DNA of 64,000 bases from Lachnospiraceae bacterium Marseille-Q4251 (GCA_018223435.1 JAGTTO010000001.1:1054001-1118000); one strand, 5' to 3'. Positions 34,054 to 42,833 are shown, counted from the stretch's first letter. Notes: a model not told the origin generated them from the letters alone. Translations and numbers: made by a program.

Positions 34054-35847
34054 TTATCTCTCTACTACAGTTGTTTTTGTGTAGATTCCGGACGGAATGT
34101 CGCTCCGCCCTTTCGTAATGCCTCTGTTATTGAAATAATAGCGCTTTTTATCGATGTAGTGCCAGGTATTCCGGTAGAGATTTCCTTTGCAGGAAGCAAA
34201 ATACCAGCTGTTCCAGTAATAAACCCACTTGCTGCGGATCATGGAGCCATCGGTCCGGAAGAAATAACGCTCTCCGCCAATGACAGCCAGTCCGGTCTGG
34301 GCATGGCCGTTGTCATGGAAATAATAGCGGTTTCCATTGATATTTACCCAGCCAAAATGAATCATGGAGCCAGTGCTCGGACGGAAATAGTAGACCTTTT
34401 TGTTGATGGTCTGGAAGCCGGTCAGCCGTTTGCCATTCTCCGGATCCAGATAATAGGTCTTCTCTCCAATATTGATCAGGCCCTCCATGCGATAACCGTT
34501 CTCGTCCAGATAATAGGTTCCGTCCTTCAGCTTCAGCCAGCCGGCGCCTGCTCTGGAACCATCGCTGTTGACATAATAATAATGACCGTTCTCCTCCTGC
34601 CAGCTTCCGGTATCACTGTCCGGTTCTGTGGTCGGCTCTGTCGTGGGCTCCGTATCCGGCGTTTCGGATTTCAGCTTCAGACCGTAATATTTGGCGATGG
34701 CCGTCGCATCTGCCACACCCAGCTTCTGGATGGCTGCATCGCTGCCGAAATACTTCTTGCAGTCAGAAGGGTTGTTCACAAAGGCATGCTCCACGATGAT
34801 TCCCGGGAAGCCGGCCAGAACGCTCCGGCGGATAATTCCGTAATAATCTGCCAGACTCTTGTCCGGATAGAGAGTATTGTTCTCGCTGGTCCGGATCTGG
34901 AGGCCCAGATTCTTAAGGCCCAGCTTGGAAAGCTCGTTCAAAATCGTATTGGAAAGCGCCCAGCTCTTGGTTTTCAGATCCGGCCGGTAATTACCCGTAG
35001 CCACAAAGACCAGAGAACCGCTGACGGAATCCTGGTTGTTATTCGTGGAATTGATATGCTGGCTCACAAGAACCGTCGCATTTTTCTTGGCCGCATAGTC
35101 CACACGGTCTTCGAGGGAAAGAGTGGTATCGCCGGTTCTCGTCAGATAAACCGTCACACCTGCATATTTTTCCAGTTCCTGTGCGGTATATTTTGAAATT
35201 TTCAGATTGATGACCTTCTCTTCATAGAGGACGCCGTTCCAAGTACGGTTTGCCCCGGCCTCGTTTCCGCCGTGGCCCGGGTCCAGCACCACTACAATGT
35301 TGCTGTTCGTGCCGGAGCGGGAAAGAGAAGTTCCTGCCTGAGCAGAGGCTGCTTCCAGTGTGGAAATGATCTCACTGCTGCTCTCTGCGGTATAGGCTTC
35401 CGCCGTTGCTTCCTGAGCTTCCGTGATGCCGCCTGCCGCCCTGCTTCTTCCGGAAGCAATGCCGCTGTCAGAGATTTCCTCTGCTGGATTCAGTTTCTCT
35501 GTTCCGGCAGCCTGGAAAAAGGAAGTCAGCCGGATCGTCTCTTTCTCAGAGTTCTTTTCGATGGTCAGGCTTTTCAGATTTTTCTCCGTAACGCCGCTTC
35601 CGGGAACCAGAAATACCAGATGATTACCGGAAATCTCAGAAGCTTTTACCGTTCCTGTTCCATAATCCAGAGAAGCGTTCTCCGGTTCCGTTCCGTTCAG
35701 GGCAACGATCACACCGGTCTGGCTTCCATTCTCGCTGGGTGTCAGATATACATACTGCAGTTCCGTGGCTGCGGAGGCGCCGACTGCCGGTATCAGAAGC
35801 AGCAGAAAGGCCCAGATCAGACACAGCAGTGTTTTTTTTCTGCTCAT
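34054..35847 (-). CDS. Secreted N-acetylmuramoyl-L-alanine amidase with choline-binding-type repeats
   Basis: This protein has 597 residues. A signal peptide (about 1-26, LLLLIPAVGASA) is followed by a beta-rich domain and a linker. The Amidase_3 domain (about 184-395) has the zinc ligands in VLDPGHGG, LYEEKVINL and VSQHINST, and the catalytic Glu in IIVEHAF. After a linker with TEPTTEPTTEP come six to seven aromatic repeats of about 20 residues (for example GYRMEGLINIGEKTYYLD). Such repeats bind choline or other wall polymers. The enzyme cuts the bond between muramic acid and stem peptide. It is divergent to the L,D-transpeptidase with the same repeats. Confidence 0.9.
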   Translation of the reverse strand: MSRKKTLLCLIWAFLLLLIPAVGASAATELQYVYLTPSENGSQTGVIVALNGTEPENASLDYGTGTVKASEISGNHLVFLVPGSGVTEKNLKSLTIEKNSEKETIRLTSFFQAAGTEKLNPAEEISDSGIASGRSRAAGGITEAQEATAEAYTAESSSEIISTLEAASAQAGTSLSRSGTNSNIVVVLDPGHGGNEAGANRTWNGVLYEEKVINLKISKYTAQELEKYAGVTVYLTRTGDTTLSLEDRVDYAAKKNATVLVSQHINSTNNNQDSVSGSLVFVATGNYRPDLKTKSWALSNTILNELSKLGLKNLGLQIRTSENNTLYPDKSLADYYGIIRRSVLAGFPGIIVEHAFVNNPSDCKKYFGSDAAIQKLGVADATAIAKYYGLKLKSETPDTEPTTEPTTEPDSDTGSWQEENGHYYYVNSDGSRAGAGWLKLKDGTYYLDENGYRMEGLINIGEKTYYLDPENGKRLTGFQTINKKVYYFRPSTGSMIHFGWVNINGNRYYFHDNGHAQTGLAVIGGERYFFRTDGSMIRSKWVYYWNSWYFASCKGNLYRNTWHYIDKKRYYFNNRGITKGRSDIPSGIYTKTTVVER

Positions 35848-35897
35848 TTTTCACAATCTCCTTTGTAATGATTCATTCATAATTCAGTAACAAATCT

Positions 35898-35926
35898 ATT
35901 ATAAATATCCACCTTCTCTCTGTCAA
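35898..35926 (-). promoter_or_regulatory. Consensus sigma-A promoter of the amidase gene
   Basis: Minus strand: TTGACA (35926-35921), exactly 17 nt and TATAAT (35903-35898). Both hexamers match consensus perfectly, so expression should be strong unless repressed. Confidence 0.85.
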
Positions 35927-35994
35927 CTGTAGATTTTCTTCCTATAAAACCTGTAATTATTTCTTACATTTTTCTTAAGGGTTGCAGAAAACGA

Positions 35995-36023
35995 TTGCAT
36001 CCCTTTCCCTTTTATAGTAAATT
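35995..36023 (+). promoter_or_regulatory. Probable promoter of the L,D-transpeptidase gene
   Basis: Plus strand: TTGCAT (35995-36000), 17-nt spacer and TAAATT (36018-36023). An alternative -10 is TATAGT at 36013-36018. A small GC-rich hairpin (CCGGC-ATCT-GCCGG, 36054-36067) lies in the leader. Confidence 0.5.
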
Positions 36024-36106
36024 ATGGATGAACAGATATTACACTTATAATAACCGGCATCTGCCGGAACCGGGTTTTTCACGATCCGGAAAGAGAGGGG
36101 TATGAT

Positions 36107-37921
36107 ATGAGAATCAGAAAATTGCTGCCTGTTCTCTGCATGGCTCTGGGATTGACCATGGCTGCGCCCTTAGCGGCCGGGGCCACGGGTAACACCGATG
36201 CAGGAACCGTATCAGGCACCACACAGGACACACAGACAACCAACGCCACCGGCTGGCACAAAAATGATGAGGACGGTTCCAGCTACTACACTATTAACGG
36301 TAAAATCGTCACCGGTTTCCAGTGGATTGCAAACAGTAAGGGACAAAAAAATCTTTATTACTTCAACCCGGACACTGGTCTATTGCGTCAGTCAGAAGCC
36401 GCCGGCCGCATTAAAATCGGAAACGATTATTACTACACGTTCGGTCCGAAAGGCAACTGTGCCATTGCTACCACTCAGGGCTGGATTCGCACAGAGGGTA
36501 ATTCCAAAGCCTATTATGTTTCCGGTCCGTCCAACAACGGTAAGCTGCTTGCCAACCAGGTTGCAAAAATCGGAAAGCTCTACTACGGTTTCAACAAATA
36601 CGGCCAGCGCTGGGCTGCTGAAGGACGCCGCCGTCTTGGAACCAAGGTTTACTATGTAACCTCCGGCGGTTTCTTACGCGCCAACAAATGGCAGGAGATC
36701 AAAATCGGCGGCGTGACCCGTTCCTACTACTTCAACAGTCAGGGCGAAATGACCGGCCTCTGCAAACGAGTGGTCAACAACAAGACGCTCTACTATCAGG
36801 TAGACGCCACCAAGAGCAATTATCCTCTGCAGAGCGTAGGCTGGCACAAGGATTACCTGAACCGGCAGTATTATGTCACCAGTATTTACCGCCTTGCCAC
36901 CGGCTTTAAAAAGATCGACGGAAACATCTATTACTTCAACACAAACAATGGTATGCTGGTAACAAAGCGCTGGATCATTTCCAATAGGAAAGCTTATTAC
37001 GCAACCAAAACCGGTGCGATTCAGACCGGCTGGTACCGCTTAAATTCCAAGCAGTATTACGCAGATTCCACCGGTGCCCGCGTCACCGGTCTTCAGACCA
37101 TCAACAGCAAAACCTACTACTTCAATGCAGCAGGTGTGGTACAGACCGGCTGGAAGACACTGAACGGCAAACGTTATTACTTCGCTCCGAACTTCAGCGG
37201 CACTTCCTACGGAATGGCAAGAACAGGCTGGTTCAACCTGAATAACAACATTTACTACGCTAACGCAGACGGAAGCCTCGTCACCGGCTGGGTTCTCTAC
37301 AACAACAACCGTTACTACCTGGATCCGAACAACGGCGGCGCAGCGATCCGCGGCAAGACCGTATCCATCGGAGGTGTGACCTATACCTTTGATTCTGAGG
37401 GCCGTCAGACCAACTGGGTACCCGATGGCGCCTACAGCATCAAGGTTGACCGTCAGAGAAATATGGTAGCCATCTACAAAGGAAGCTATCTGGTAAAAGT
37501 ATTCCTCTGCTCCACCGGTCTGAACAATGCAACACCGACCGGTACCTTCCGGCTTCTTGATAAACTGAGCATTCATGAGCTGAACGGACCGACCTGGGGT
37601 TACTATTGTTCCCACATCACTTCCGACATCCTGTTCCATTCTCTCCCGGGCAATGCTCCCAGCCATTACGCATTCCCGGCTCACAAATACAACCTTCTGG
37701 GCCAGCAGGCTTCTCAGGGCTGTATCCGTCTGAGAATGGGCGACGCCTACTGGCTGTATAAGAATGTTCCCACCGGAACCACTGTTACCGTCGGCGACTA
37801 CATCATTCCTAGCTCCGTCACGAAGCCGACCTACCAGACCATTCCGGAAAATCTGACCGTGGATCCTACCGATCCGACTGATGCAACCAACAGAAGATAC
37901 GCTCCGGATTATACGGGCTGA
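36107..37921 (+). CDS. Secreted L,D-transpeptidase (YkuD) with choline-binding-type repeats
   Basis: This 604-residue protein has a signal peptide (about 1-26, LGLTMAAPLAAGA). About a dozen aromatic repeats follow (for example TGLQTINSKTYYFNAAGVVQ) and fill residues 45-430. A C-terminal YkuD domain (about 440-560) has the histidine in FHSLPG and the catalytic cysteine in SQGCIRL. The family makes 3-3 cross-links in peptidoglycan or attaches proteins to it, and resists most penicillins. The repeats should hold it on a wall polymer. It faces the amidase gene across a shared 259-bp control region. AGAGGGG precedes ATG 36107. Two hairpins follow the stop. Confidence 0.92.
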   Translation: MRIRKLLPVLCMALGLTMAAPLAAGATGNTDAGTVSGTTQDTQTTNATGWHKNDEDGSSYYTINGKIVTGFQWIANSKGQKNLYYFNPDTGLLRQSEAAGRIKIGNDYYYTFGPKGNCAIATTQGWIRTEGNSKAYYVSGPSNNGKLLANQVAKIGKLYYGFNKYGQRWAAEGRRRLGTKVYYVTSGGFLRANKWQEIKIGGVTRSYYFNSQGEMTGLCKRVVNNKTLYYQVDATKSNYPLQSVGWHKDYLNRQYYVTSIYRLATGFKKIDGNIYYFNTNNGMLVTKRWIISNRKAYYATKTGAIQTGWYRLNSKQYYADSTGARVTGLQTINSKTYYFNAAGVVQTGWKTLNGKRYYFAPNFSGTSYGMARTGWFNLNNNIYYANADGSLVTGWVLYNNNRYYLDPNNGGAAIRGKTVSIGGVTYTFDSEGRQTNWVPDGAYSIKVDRQRNMVAIYKGSYLVKVFLCSTGLNNATPTGTFRLLDKLSIHELNGPTWGYYCSHITSDILFHSLPGNAPSHYAFPAHKYNLLGQQASQGCIRLRMGDAYWLYKNVPTGTTVTVGDYIIPSSVTKPTYQTIPENLTVDPTDPTDATNRRYAPDYTG

Positions 37922-37930
37922 TAAAAAAAG

Positions 37931-37968
37931 TTCTCCTGCTTTTCCACAAAAAAGCAGGAGATTTTTTA
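37931..37968 (+). terminator. Terminator of the L,D-transpeptidase gene
   Basis: Arms TCTCCTGCTTT (37932-37942) and AAAGCAGGAGA (37951-37961), then TTTTTT. Ten bases after the stop codon. Confidence 0.9.
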
Positions 37969-37979
37969 TGCATAAAAAC

Positions 37980-38020
37980 AACCGGCTGAAAGAAAGCATC
38001 TCTGCCTTTTTCAGCCGGTT
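37980..38020 (-). terminator. Terminator of the HPr/cda operon
   Basis: Arms AACCGGCTGAA (37980-37990) and TTCAGCCGGTT (38010-38020). On the minus strand the stem is followed by TGTTTTTATG, so it ends the transcript coming from the HPr gene. It is back-to-back with the terminator of the convergent gene. Confidence 0.85.
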
Positions 38021-38044
38021 TGTTATTTCATTTCATTTACTTTA

Positions 38045-38308
38045 TTACTCGCCCAGGCCGGATTCCACCGCTTCCACAATGGCCTTGAGCGCCTCATTTT
38101 CGTCTTCTCCGTCACAGGTGAACTCAATCACATCCCCGCACTGGGCGCAGGCGCTGAGCACGCTCAAAACGCTCTTGGCGTTGGCTGTGAGCTCCCGAAA
38201 GGAGAAGGTGATCGTACATTTAAAACGCATGGCCTCTTTACAGAGGTTCCCCGCGGGTCTTAAATGCAGGCCCGTAGGATTCTTTATGGTTACTTTCTGA
38301 CTTACCAT
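38045..38308 (-). CDS. HPr-family phosphocarrier protein
   Basis: This 87-residue protein has the HPr active site GLHLRPAG with the phosphorylated His near residue 15, and NAKSVLSVLSA around the position of the regulatory Ser-46. It therefore looks able to work both in phosphotransfer and in HPr kinase signalling, not as a Crh-type protein that lacks the histidine. Odd points are its place at the end of the cdaA-cdaR operon, where many Firmicutes have glmM, and the pair of cysteines in ACAQCGD. It may be the main ptsH or a second copy. GGAGG precedes the start. Confidence 0.88.
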   Translation of the reverse strand: MVSQKVTIKNPTGLHLRPAGNLCKEAMRFKCTITFSFRELTANAKSVLSVLSACAQCGDVIEFTCDGEDENEALKAIVEAVESGLGE

Positions 38309-38311
38309 CTG

Positions 38312-39673
38312 TCATTCCTCCGTTGTTTCTGTCTCCGTCTCTGTCACAGGCTGGATCTTCTCCAGATTTACCTTGATACTCGGCACGGATTCCAGTGCAT
38401 ACCCATCGGGCAGCTCCACCTGAAGCTCCACGGTATAGTTTCCTTCGTTCTGATAATTACTGAGATCCATCGTCACGGAAATATCCTTGGCTGTGATAGC
38501 TGCAGCGTTGTCATCCTCCTTGCGGACCTCCACCGGTACCTTGTCTGCCGGTGTCAGCACGATCTTCATATCCTCCGCCTGGCCGATGATTGTAAAATCG
38601 GATACCGGAACGCTGACGGTCGTGGTTCCCACTTTTTCAATCTGGATTCTTACCGATACCGCCGTCGCGGAACCGCTCTCCAGCTTCAGTGCTTTCTTGT
38701 AGTGATCCTGCAAATAATCGGAAAGATCGATATTCTGCTCGATCGTGGAGGTAGCCCCTGTGGAATTGATGATTCCCTCGATGACCAGTTCTCCGTTCAG
38801 CGCTTCCAGAGTGGCCTCTGAACCCGCCAGGTTAATCGTGGACGGTGTGAGATCCACAGAAGTAAGAATATAGCCGTCAGCCACCTGAATCTGGCTTGTA
38901 TCCACCTTCAGGCGAATATTCTGCTGCACTTTCCACAAAGTCACCACTGCATTGACCTCATTGTCCTTAATCAGAGCTCCGCTGGAAGTCTTGATCTCCA
39001 GGCTGTCCATCTGGGTCTTGGAAAGATTGTTGCCGTTCCGGTCTGTGATGACCACGCTTCCGGTGACAGTCTTATTTTCGCTCATATTGCTCACATCCAC
39101 CTGAACTTCGACTTTATCGATGGTCTTGGTGATGGAGGTCGGCCCGGCGATGATGATATTTTCGCCCTCCCGGATCTTCACGTCCCCCAGCTCATAACCG
39201 CTGGCAGGCTGACCGCTGGTGCTCAAGGAGATCGCATAAGTCTTTTCGCTCTTGTCCTCCAGCACGAAACGCATGGCCACGGGAAAACACTGGACATTTT
39301 CTCTCTTTACCCCGGGAACCGTCACCTCATAGGGCACCGTATCCTGAAGCGTCATATTCTGCATATTGGCGCTCACCGTGATATCCGCGGAGGTCAGTTT
39401 ATCCAGCACAGATCTCCTAGCCGTCACATAGACAGTGACATTTCCGCTCTCGTCGTCATCACGGACCACGCTGTAGACTTTTTTCCCGTCCTGATCCTGC
39501 TCGGCCTTGGCCTGCGCCTCTTCCACATTGGTCATCTGAATCCTCTGCTCCGGAATCACAAAGGCTTTCGTCTTCTCCGGATCATCCACATTGACCACCA
39601 TCAGCCAGATCAGAATCGCCACAAACACGGAAAGGAGTTTCAGGCCAAAATTGTTTCCCAAACATTTTTTCAT
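38312..39673 (-). CDS. cdaR: YbbR-domain protein CdaR, regulator of the c-di-AMP cyclase
   Basis: About 453 residues from ATG 39673, which overlaps the cdaA stop as ATGA. The frame extends seven codons further without a better site. One N-terminal membrane segment (LKLLSVFVAILIWLMVVNVD) is followed by four or so YbbR-like beta domains outside the cell, each of about 85-90 residues. In Bacillus and Listeria the protein binds CdaA and tunes its activity. The C-terminus is acidic and threonine-rich (ETETETTEE). Confidence 0.9.
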   Translation of the reverse strand: MKKCLGNNFGLKLLSVFVAILIWLMVVNVDDPEKTKAFVIPEQRIQMTNVEEAQAKAEQDQDGKKVYSVVRDDDESGNVTVYVTARRSVLDKLTSADITVSANMQNMTLQDTVPYEVTVPGVKRENVQCFPVAMRFVLEDKSEKTYAISLSTSGQPASGYELGDVKIREGENIIIAGPTSITKTIDKVEVQVDVSNMSENKTVTGSVVITDRNGNNLSKTQMDSLEIKTSSGALIKDNEVNAVVTLWKVQQNIRLKVDTSQIQVADGYILTSVDLTPSTINLAGSEATLEALNGELVIEGIINSTGATSTIEQNIDLSDYLQDHYKKALKLESGSATAVSVRIQIEKVGTTTVSVPVSDFTIIGQAEDMKIVLTPADKVPVEVRKEDDNAAAITAKDISVTMDLSNYQNEGNYTVELQVELPDGYALESVPSIKVNLEKIQPVTETETETTEE

Positions 39674-40539
39674 CCTTTTCCCTTCCCTTTCCATAATTTG
39701 AATTTCTGGGACTCCACGGATTTATCCTGAGTCACCGTCAGATGCTGCCAAAGCTCCTCCTCCGTGACGGCTCTCAACAGCCGGCCGTTTTCCGCGATGG
39801 ATACCTTTCCGGTCTCCTCGGAAACGATGATCGTCATGGAATCGGTAACTTCGCTGATGCCCACGCCGGCCCGGTGTCTGGTTCCCAGCTCCTTGCTCAG
39901 CTCCATATTGTCGGAAAGGGGCAGGTAGCAGGTGGCGGAAGTCACCCTGTTTCCCCGGACGATGACAGCTCCGTCATGAAGAGGGGTGTTGTGTTCAAAA
40001 ATATTAATCAGCAGCTGACTGCTCACAATCGCATCCACCTGAATACCGGTGCGCTCATACTCCGTCAGCGGCGTATTTTTCTCGATTACAATGAGAGCTC
40101 CCGTCTTTACCCGGGCCATGGCCATAGTTCCCTTGACCAGCTCATCCACTGTCTTGTCACTGAAACGCTCCTGGATATCCTTAAGACCGTCAAACGACAT
40201 GAGATTCGACAACAGCTTCTGTTCTCCCAGCTGCTCCAACGCCCGCCGAAGCTCCGGCTGAAAAACAATAACCGCTGCCACCATCGCCACATCCATTCCT
40301 CTGGTGATCAGAAATTTGATGGTGTCCATCTCAAAAATATACGCCAGAGAGACGAAAAACACCAGCACCAGAAGGCCTTTCAACAGAACCCAGGTCCGGG
40401 TCCGGCGAACCCAGATCAGAAAATGGTAAATAAAAAATGACAGTATGATGATCTCCAGGATATCGGTCCAGCGGATGCTTAAGGTCGGAAGCTGAAGCCA
40501 GGAAAAATGCATTGTCCAGAAATTTCTTATTGCGTCCAT
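39670..40539 (-). CDS. cdaA: Diadenylate cyclase CdaA
   Basis: This 289-residue protein has three N-terminal membrane segments (about 25-90) and a DisA_N cyclase domain. The catalytic motifs are LHDGAVIVRG and GTRHRAGVG, the D-G-A and R-H-R signatures. It makes c-di-AMP from two ATP at the membrane. c-di-AMP controls potassium and osmolyte balance and wall stability. It is followed by cdaR with overlapping codons. Upstream are two unknown membrane proteins, again overlapping, which suggests that all are co-expressed. Confidence 0.94.
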   Translation of the reverse strand: MDAIRNFWTMHFSWLQLPTLSIRWTDILEIIILSFFIYHFLIWVRRTRTWVLLKGLLVLVFFVSLAYIFEMDTIKFLITRGMDVAMVAAVIVFQPELRRALEQLGEQKLLSNLMSFDGLKDIQERFSDKTVDELVKGTMAMARVKTGALIVIEKNTPLTEYERTGIQVDAIVSSQLLINIFEHNTPLHDGAVIVRGNRVTSATCYLPLSDNMELSKELGTRHRAGVGISEVTDSMTIIVSEETGKVSIAENGRLLRAVTEEELWQHLTVTQDKSVESQKFKLWKGKGKG

Positions 40540-41444
40540 TCATCCACGCTCCTTTCCTGTTTTCGTTTCGGTACTGCCGTCACATAGTAATAATATTCGT
40601 CATCCTCAAACCGGAGTTTCTCCGTGCTCCGGTAATCCAGATCAAAAAAGAAAAGCTGCAAAACGCTTCCCACCAGAGCCGCCGCGATGACACCGATGAC
40701 CAGATCCGGTATGGAAACCGGGATATCGAGAGTGAAGACTCCGAAAATCTCCAGAACCAGATAGATGAAAATACCGGTTCCGATTGCCACCTGCCAGGCA
40801 TAACGCATCTCCGTACTCCGAACGGCAAAGGCCGCAATCAGTACAGCCGTCAGGGCAATCAGTGTCAGGATCATCTCTCCGTTTCCAAGAAAATTGGAGA
40901 GCATCGCCTGCATTTCCTCGATAAAGGCTTCCTGCATGCTTAAAGATGGATCAGAGAGGACAAACTCCGTACCGATCACGCTCTTAAGCCCGTAATAGCT
41001 CACGGTTCCGGCAGCGATACCGATGGCAGAAAGCGGCGTTTCCAGAAGACCGAAGGCCACCGGAACTGCCAGCGGAACATGAAGAACCAGTGCCAATGGT
41101 GTCAGTAAAAAAGCCAGGGCTCCCTGCGGGGCCAGCCCGAAATAGAGAAGGGCCACCAGAAGAAGAAGGCCGCCTCCCACCGCCAGGGACGGGAGTGACA
41201 GACCATATAGCTCGCCTAAAATCACCACGAAACAGATCAGCACCATGCCGTTCAGCGGAAGAAAAGATGCCACAAGCGCCAGAATCAGCAAAATTAAAAT
41301 GTTGTCCAGAAGCGGCAGATAACCCATAAAATTCCGAATGACAAGAAGGCTGCCAAAAGCCAGGGAAAATTTCCCCAGCGCCCGCAGCCATACATCATAT
41401 TTTCCATAAACGGTTCGGATCATTTCACGGATTTCCTGCACCAT
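40527..41444 (-). CDS. Polytopic membrane protein of unknown function
   Basis: This 305-residue protein has seven to eight hydrophobic segments in two blocks (about 28-160 and 195-260), with an amphipathic stretch between (SLSMQEAFIEEMQAMLSNFL). The C-terminus is charged with a run of tyrosines (DDEYYYYVTAVPKRK). It overlaps cdaA by 13 bp. I do not recognise a characterised family. Conserved position before cdaA would suggest a role at the membrane in c-di-AMP or wall control, but this is inference. Confidence 0.75.
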   Translation of the reverse strand: MVQEIREMIRTVYGKYDVWLRALGKFSLAFGSLLVIRNFMGYLPLLDNILILLILALVASFLPLNGMVLICFVVILGELYGLSLPSLAVGGGLLLLVALLYFGLAPQGALAFLLTPLALVLHVPLAVPVAFGLLETPLSAIGIAAGTVSYYGLKSVIGTEFVLSDPSLSMQEAFIEEMQAMLSNFLGNGEMILTLIALTAVLIAAFAVRSTEMRYAWQVAIGTGIFIYLVLEIFGVFTLDIPVSIPDLVIGVIAAALVGSVLQLFFFDLDYRSTEKLRFEDDEYYYYVTAVPKRKQERSVDEWTQ

Positions 41445-41889
41445 GTCCTCGGCTCCTGTTCTGTCCTTCTCTCCGTCTTCCCGTGGAAGGAACTTCTTTT
41501 TCTTCTCTCTGATATTCTGCTTCCAGCCGGTCGATCAGCCTCCCATAAGTCCGTCTCCTTTTCTCCGCCTGATAATAGCGGATGCTCCAGACCACATAGG
41601 TGAGGATCAGATAGACTCCAAGGCTGATTCCGTAAAAAATCAGCGCATTCTCAGCCAGATCCAGAACATTCATGGAATTGAGCCGGTCCAGCATCTCCTC
41701 AAAATGAAGCACAATATAAAAAGCAAAGCCAATCAGGTAGCCACAAGTCAGCCTGCAGCCGTTTTTCAGCATCCTGACGCCGATATAATCGCTCCGAAAC
41801 CACTGATCCGTGCCGGAAAGTTCTTCTCTATGACGTTTTTCATATGCCGCTATGGCGGTCATAATCCGGATCCGGTTTTCTCTTACCAT
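41425..41889 (-). CDS. Small membrane protein of unknown function
   Basis: This 154-residue protein has two membrane segments (about 46-64 and 84-107) and charged ends. It overlaps the 3' end of comF by 50 bp and the start of the next gene by 20 bp. An ATG at 41862 is an alternative start and would shorten the comF overlap. The tight overlaps show translational coupling. No known motif was seen. Confidence 0.65.
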   Translation of the reverse strand: MVRENRIRIMTAIAAYEKRHREELSGTDQWFRSDYIGVRMLKNGCRLTCGYLIGFAFYIVLHFEEMLDRLNSMNVLDLAENALIFYGISLGVYLILTYVVWSIRYYQAEKRRRTYGRLIDRLEAEYQREEKEVPSTGRRREGQNRSRGHGAGNP

Positions 41890-42646
41890 GCCTTTCTCCT
41901 GTAACCAATTCTGTCCTGTCTTCTCTCTCCGTGCCGATGCAGGCCGTCAGAAAAAATACAGCCTCTGCTCCGGCTTCCTTCAAAACAGCTGCTGCCGCAT
42001 CCACGGTGCTCCCTGTCGTAAAGATATCGTCTACCAGCAGAACTCTACTTAATTTTACATCATATGGGCCGATTTTAAAAGCTTTTTTTAAATTCTTTTG
42101 GCGGCTTTTCCGGTCCAGTTCCTTCTGCTCCGAGGTCTCTTCCTTCTTCTTCAGAAGATCCGGAATGACCGGGATTTTTAAGGCTTCTCCCAGTGGAACA
42201 GCGAGGAGTTCCGCCTGGTTAAAGCCCCGGCAACGCCTCTTTTTCGGGTGCAGCGGAATCGGCGCAATGACATCGATCTCCCAGTGCTCCAGTTCTTCTT
42301 TCAGAACCGCTGTCATGGCTGCCGAGAAAAAGTCAGCGTTTCTTCTTTTGTTGCGAAGCTTCATATTTAAAATGCTTTTCTTGATCTTTCCCGTATAGGG
42401 AAAAGCTGCCCTTCCCCGGTCAAAATACCGCCCGTTTTTCCCGCAGTCCCGGCAGTATTCCTGCCGCGGATTTGCGAGAGGCTTGCCGCATTTCATGCAG
42501 AAGGGCTCGTCGATGAGACGCACCAGAGGGGCGCAAGGCTCACAGACCAGCTTTTCTTTTCGCGAAAGGATCTCTCCGCACAGAGGACAGCGCCGTGGAT
42601 AGAGAACCCCGGTCAGTCCACGGAGGATCCGTTTTCTTTTTTTCAT
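41840..42646 (-). CDS. comF: ComF-family phosphoribosyltransferase-like protein
   Basis: This 268-residue protein has the N-terminal zinc ribbon with paired cysteines (CPLCG, CEPC, CMKCG, CRDCG), then a phosphoribosyltransferase-fold domain with VIAPIPLHPKKRRCRGFNQA and the PRPP-binding VLLVDDIFTTGST. ComF is needed for uptake of single-stranded DNA in competent Firmicutes. In non-competent species it still occurs widely. The final 25 residues are basic and overlap the next gene, longer than usual for the family. Confidence 0.9.
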   Translation of the reverse strand: MKKRKRILRGLTGVLYPRRCPLCGEILSRKEKLVCEPCAPLVRLIDEPFCMKCGKPLANPRQEYCRDCGKNGRYFDRGRAAFPYTGKIKKSILNMKLRNKRRNADFFSAAMTAVLKEELEHWEIDVIAPIPLHPKKRRCRGFNQAELLAVPLGEALKIPVIPDLLKKKEETSEQKELDRKSRQKNLKKAFKIGPYDVKLSRVLLVDDIFTTGSTVDAAAAVLKEAGAEAVFFLTACIGTEREDRTELVTGERHGKRKPDPDYDRHSGI

Positions 42647-42674
42647 GAATCAACAGAAAGGCTCTCCCCTGTAA

Positions 42675-42833
42675 GCACAGTGAAAATTAAGTCTCTGATA
42701 CATTGACGCCGGATGAGTTCTTCATATGCAAGGCAGAGGAATGAGGCGTAGCGGTGGCTACGTCGATTGACGACAACGCAGCAGATGAAAAATCAGACAA
42801 GTCAAGGTGCCAGTTACTTAATATTCACTGTAC
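42675..42833. repeat. MITE-like intergenic element with inverted terminal repeats
   Basis: Left end GCACAGTGAAAATTAAGT (42675-42692) and right end, read inverted, GTACAGTGAATATTAAGT (42833-42816) match at 16 of 18 bases. Inside are short hairpins: CGTAGC-GGTG-GCTACG and CGTC-GATT-GACG. There is no ORF. The right end overlaps the last two codons and the stop of recD2. A diverged half copy lies at 57908-57980. I recall very similar sequences scattered through Lachnospiraceae genomes, but could not check this here. Confidence 0.75.

Noticed and set aside
36054..36085. GC-rich hairpin plus T run in the leader of the L,D-transpeptidase gene as attenuator or riboswitch
   Set aside because: The stem is only 5 bp and no alternative pairing was found. 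No known riboswitch core is visible in this leader.
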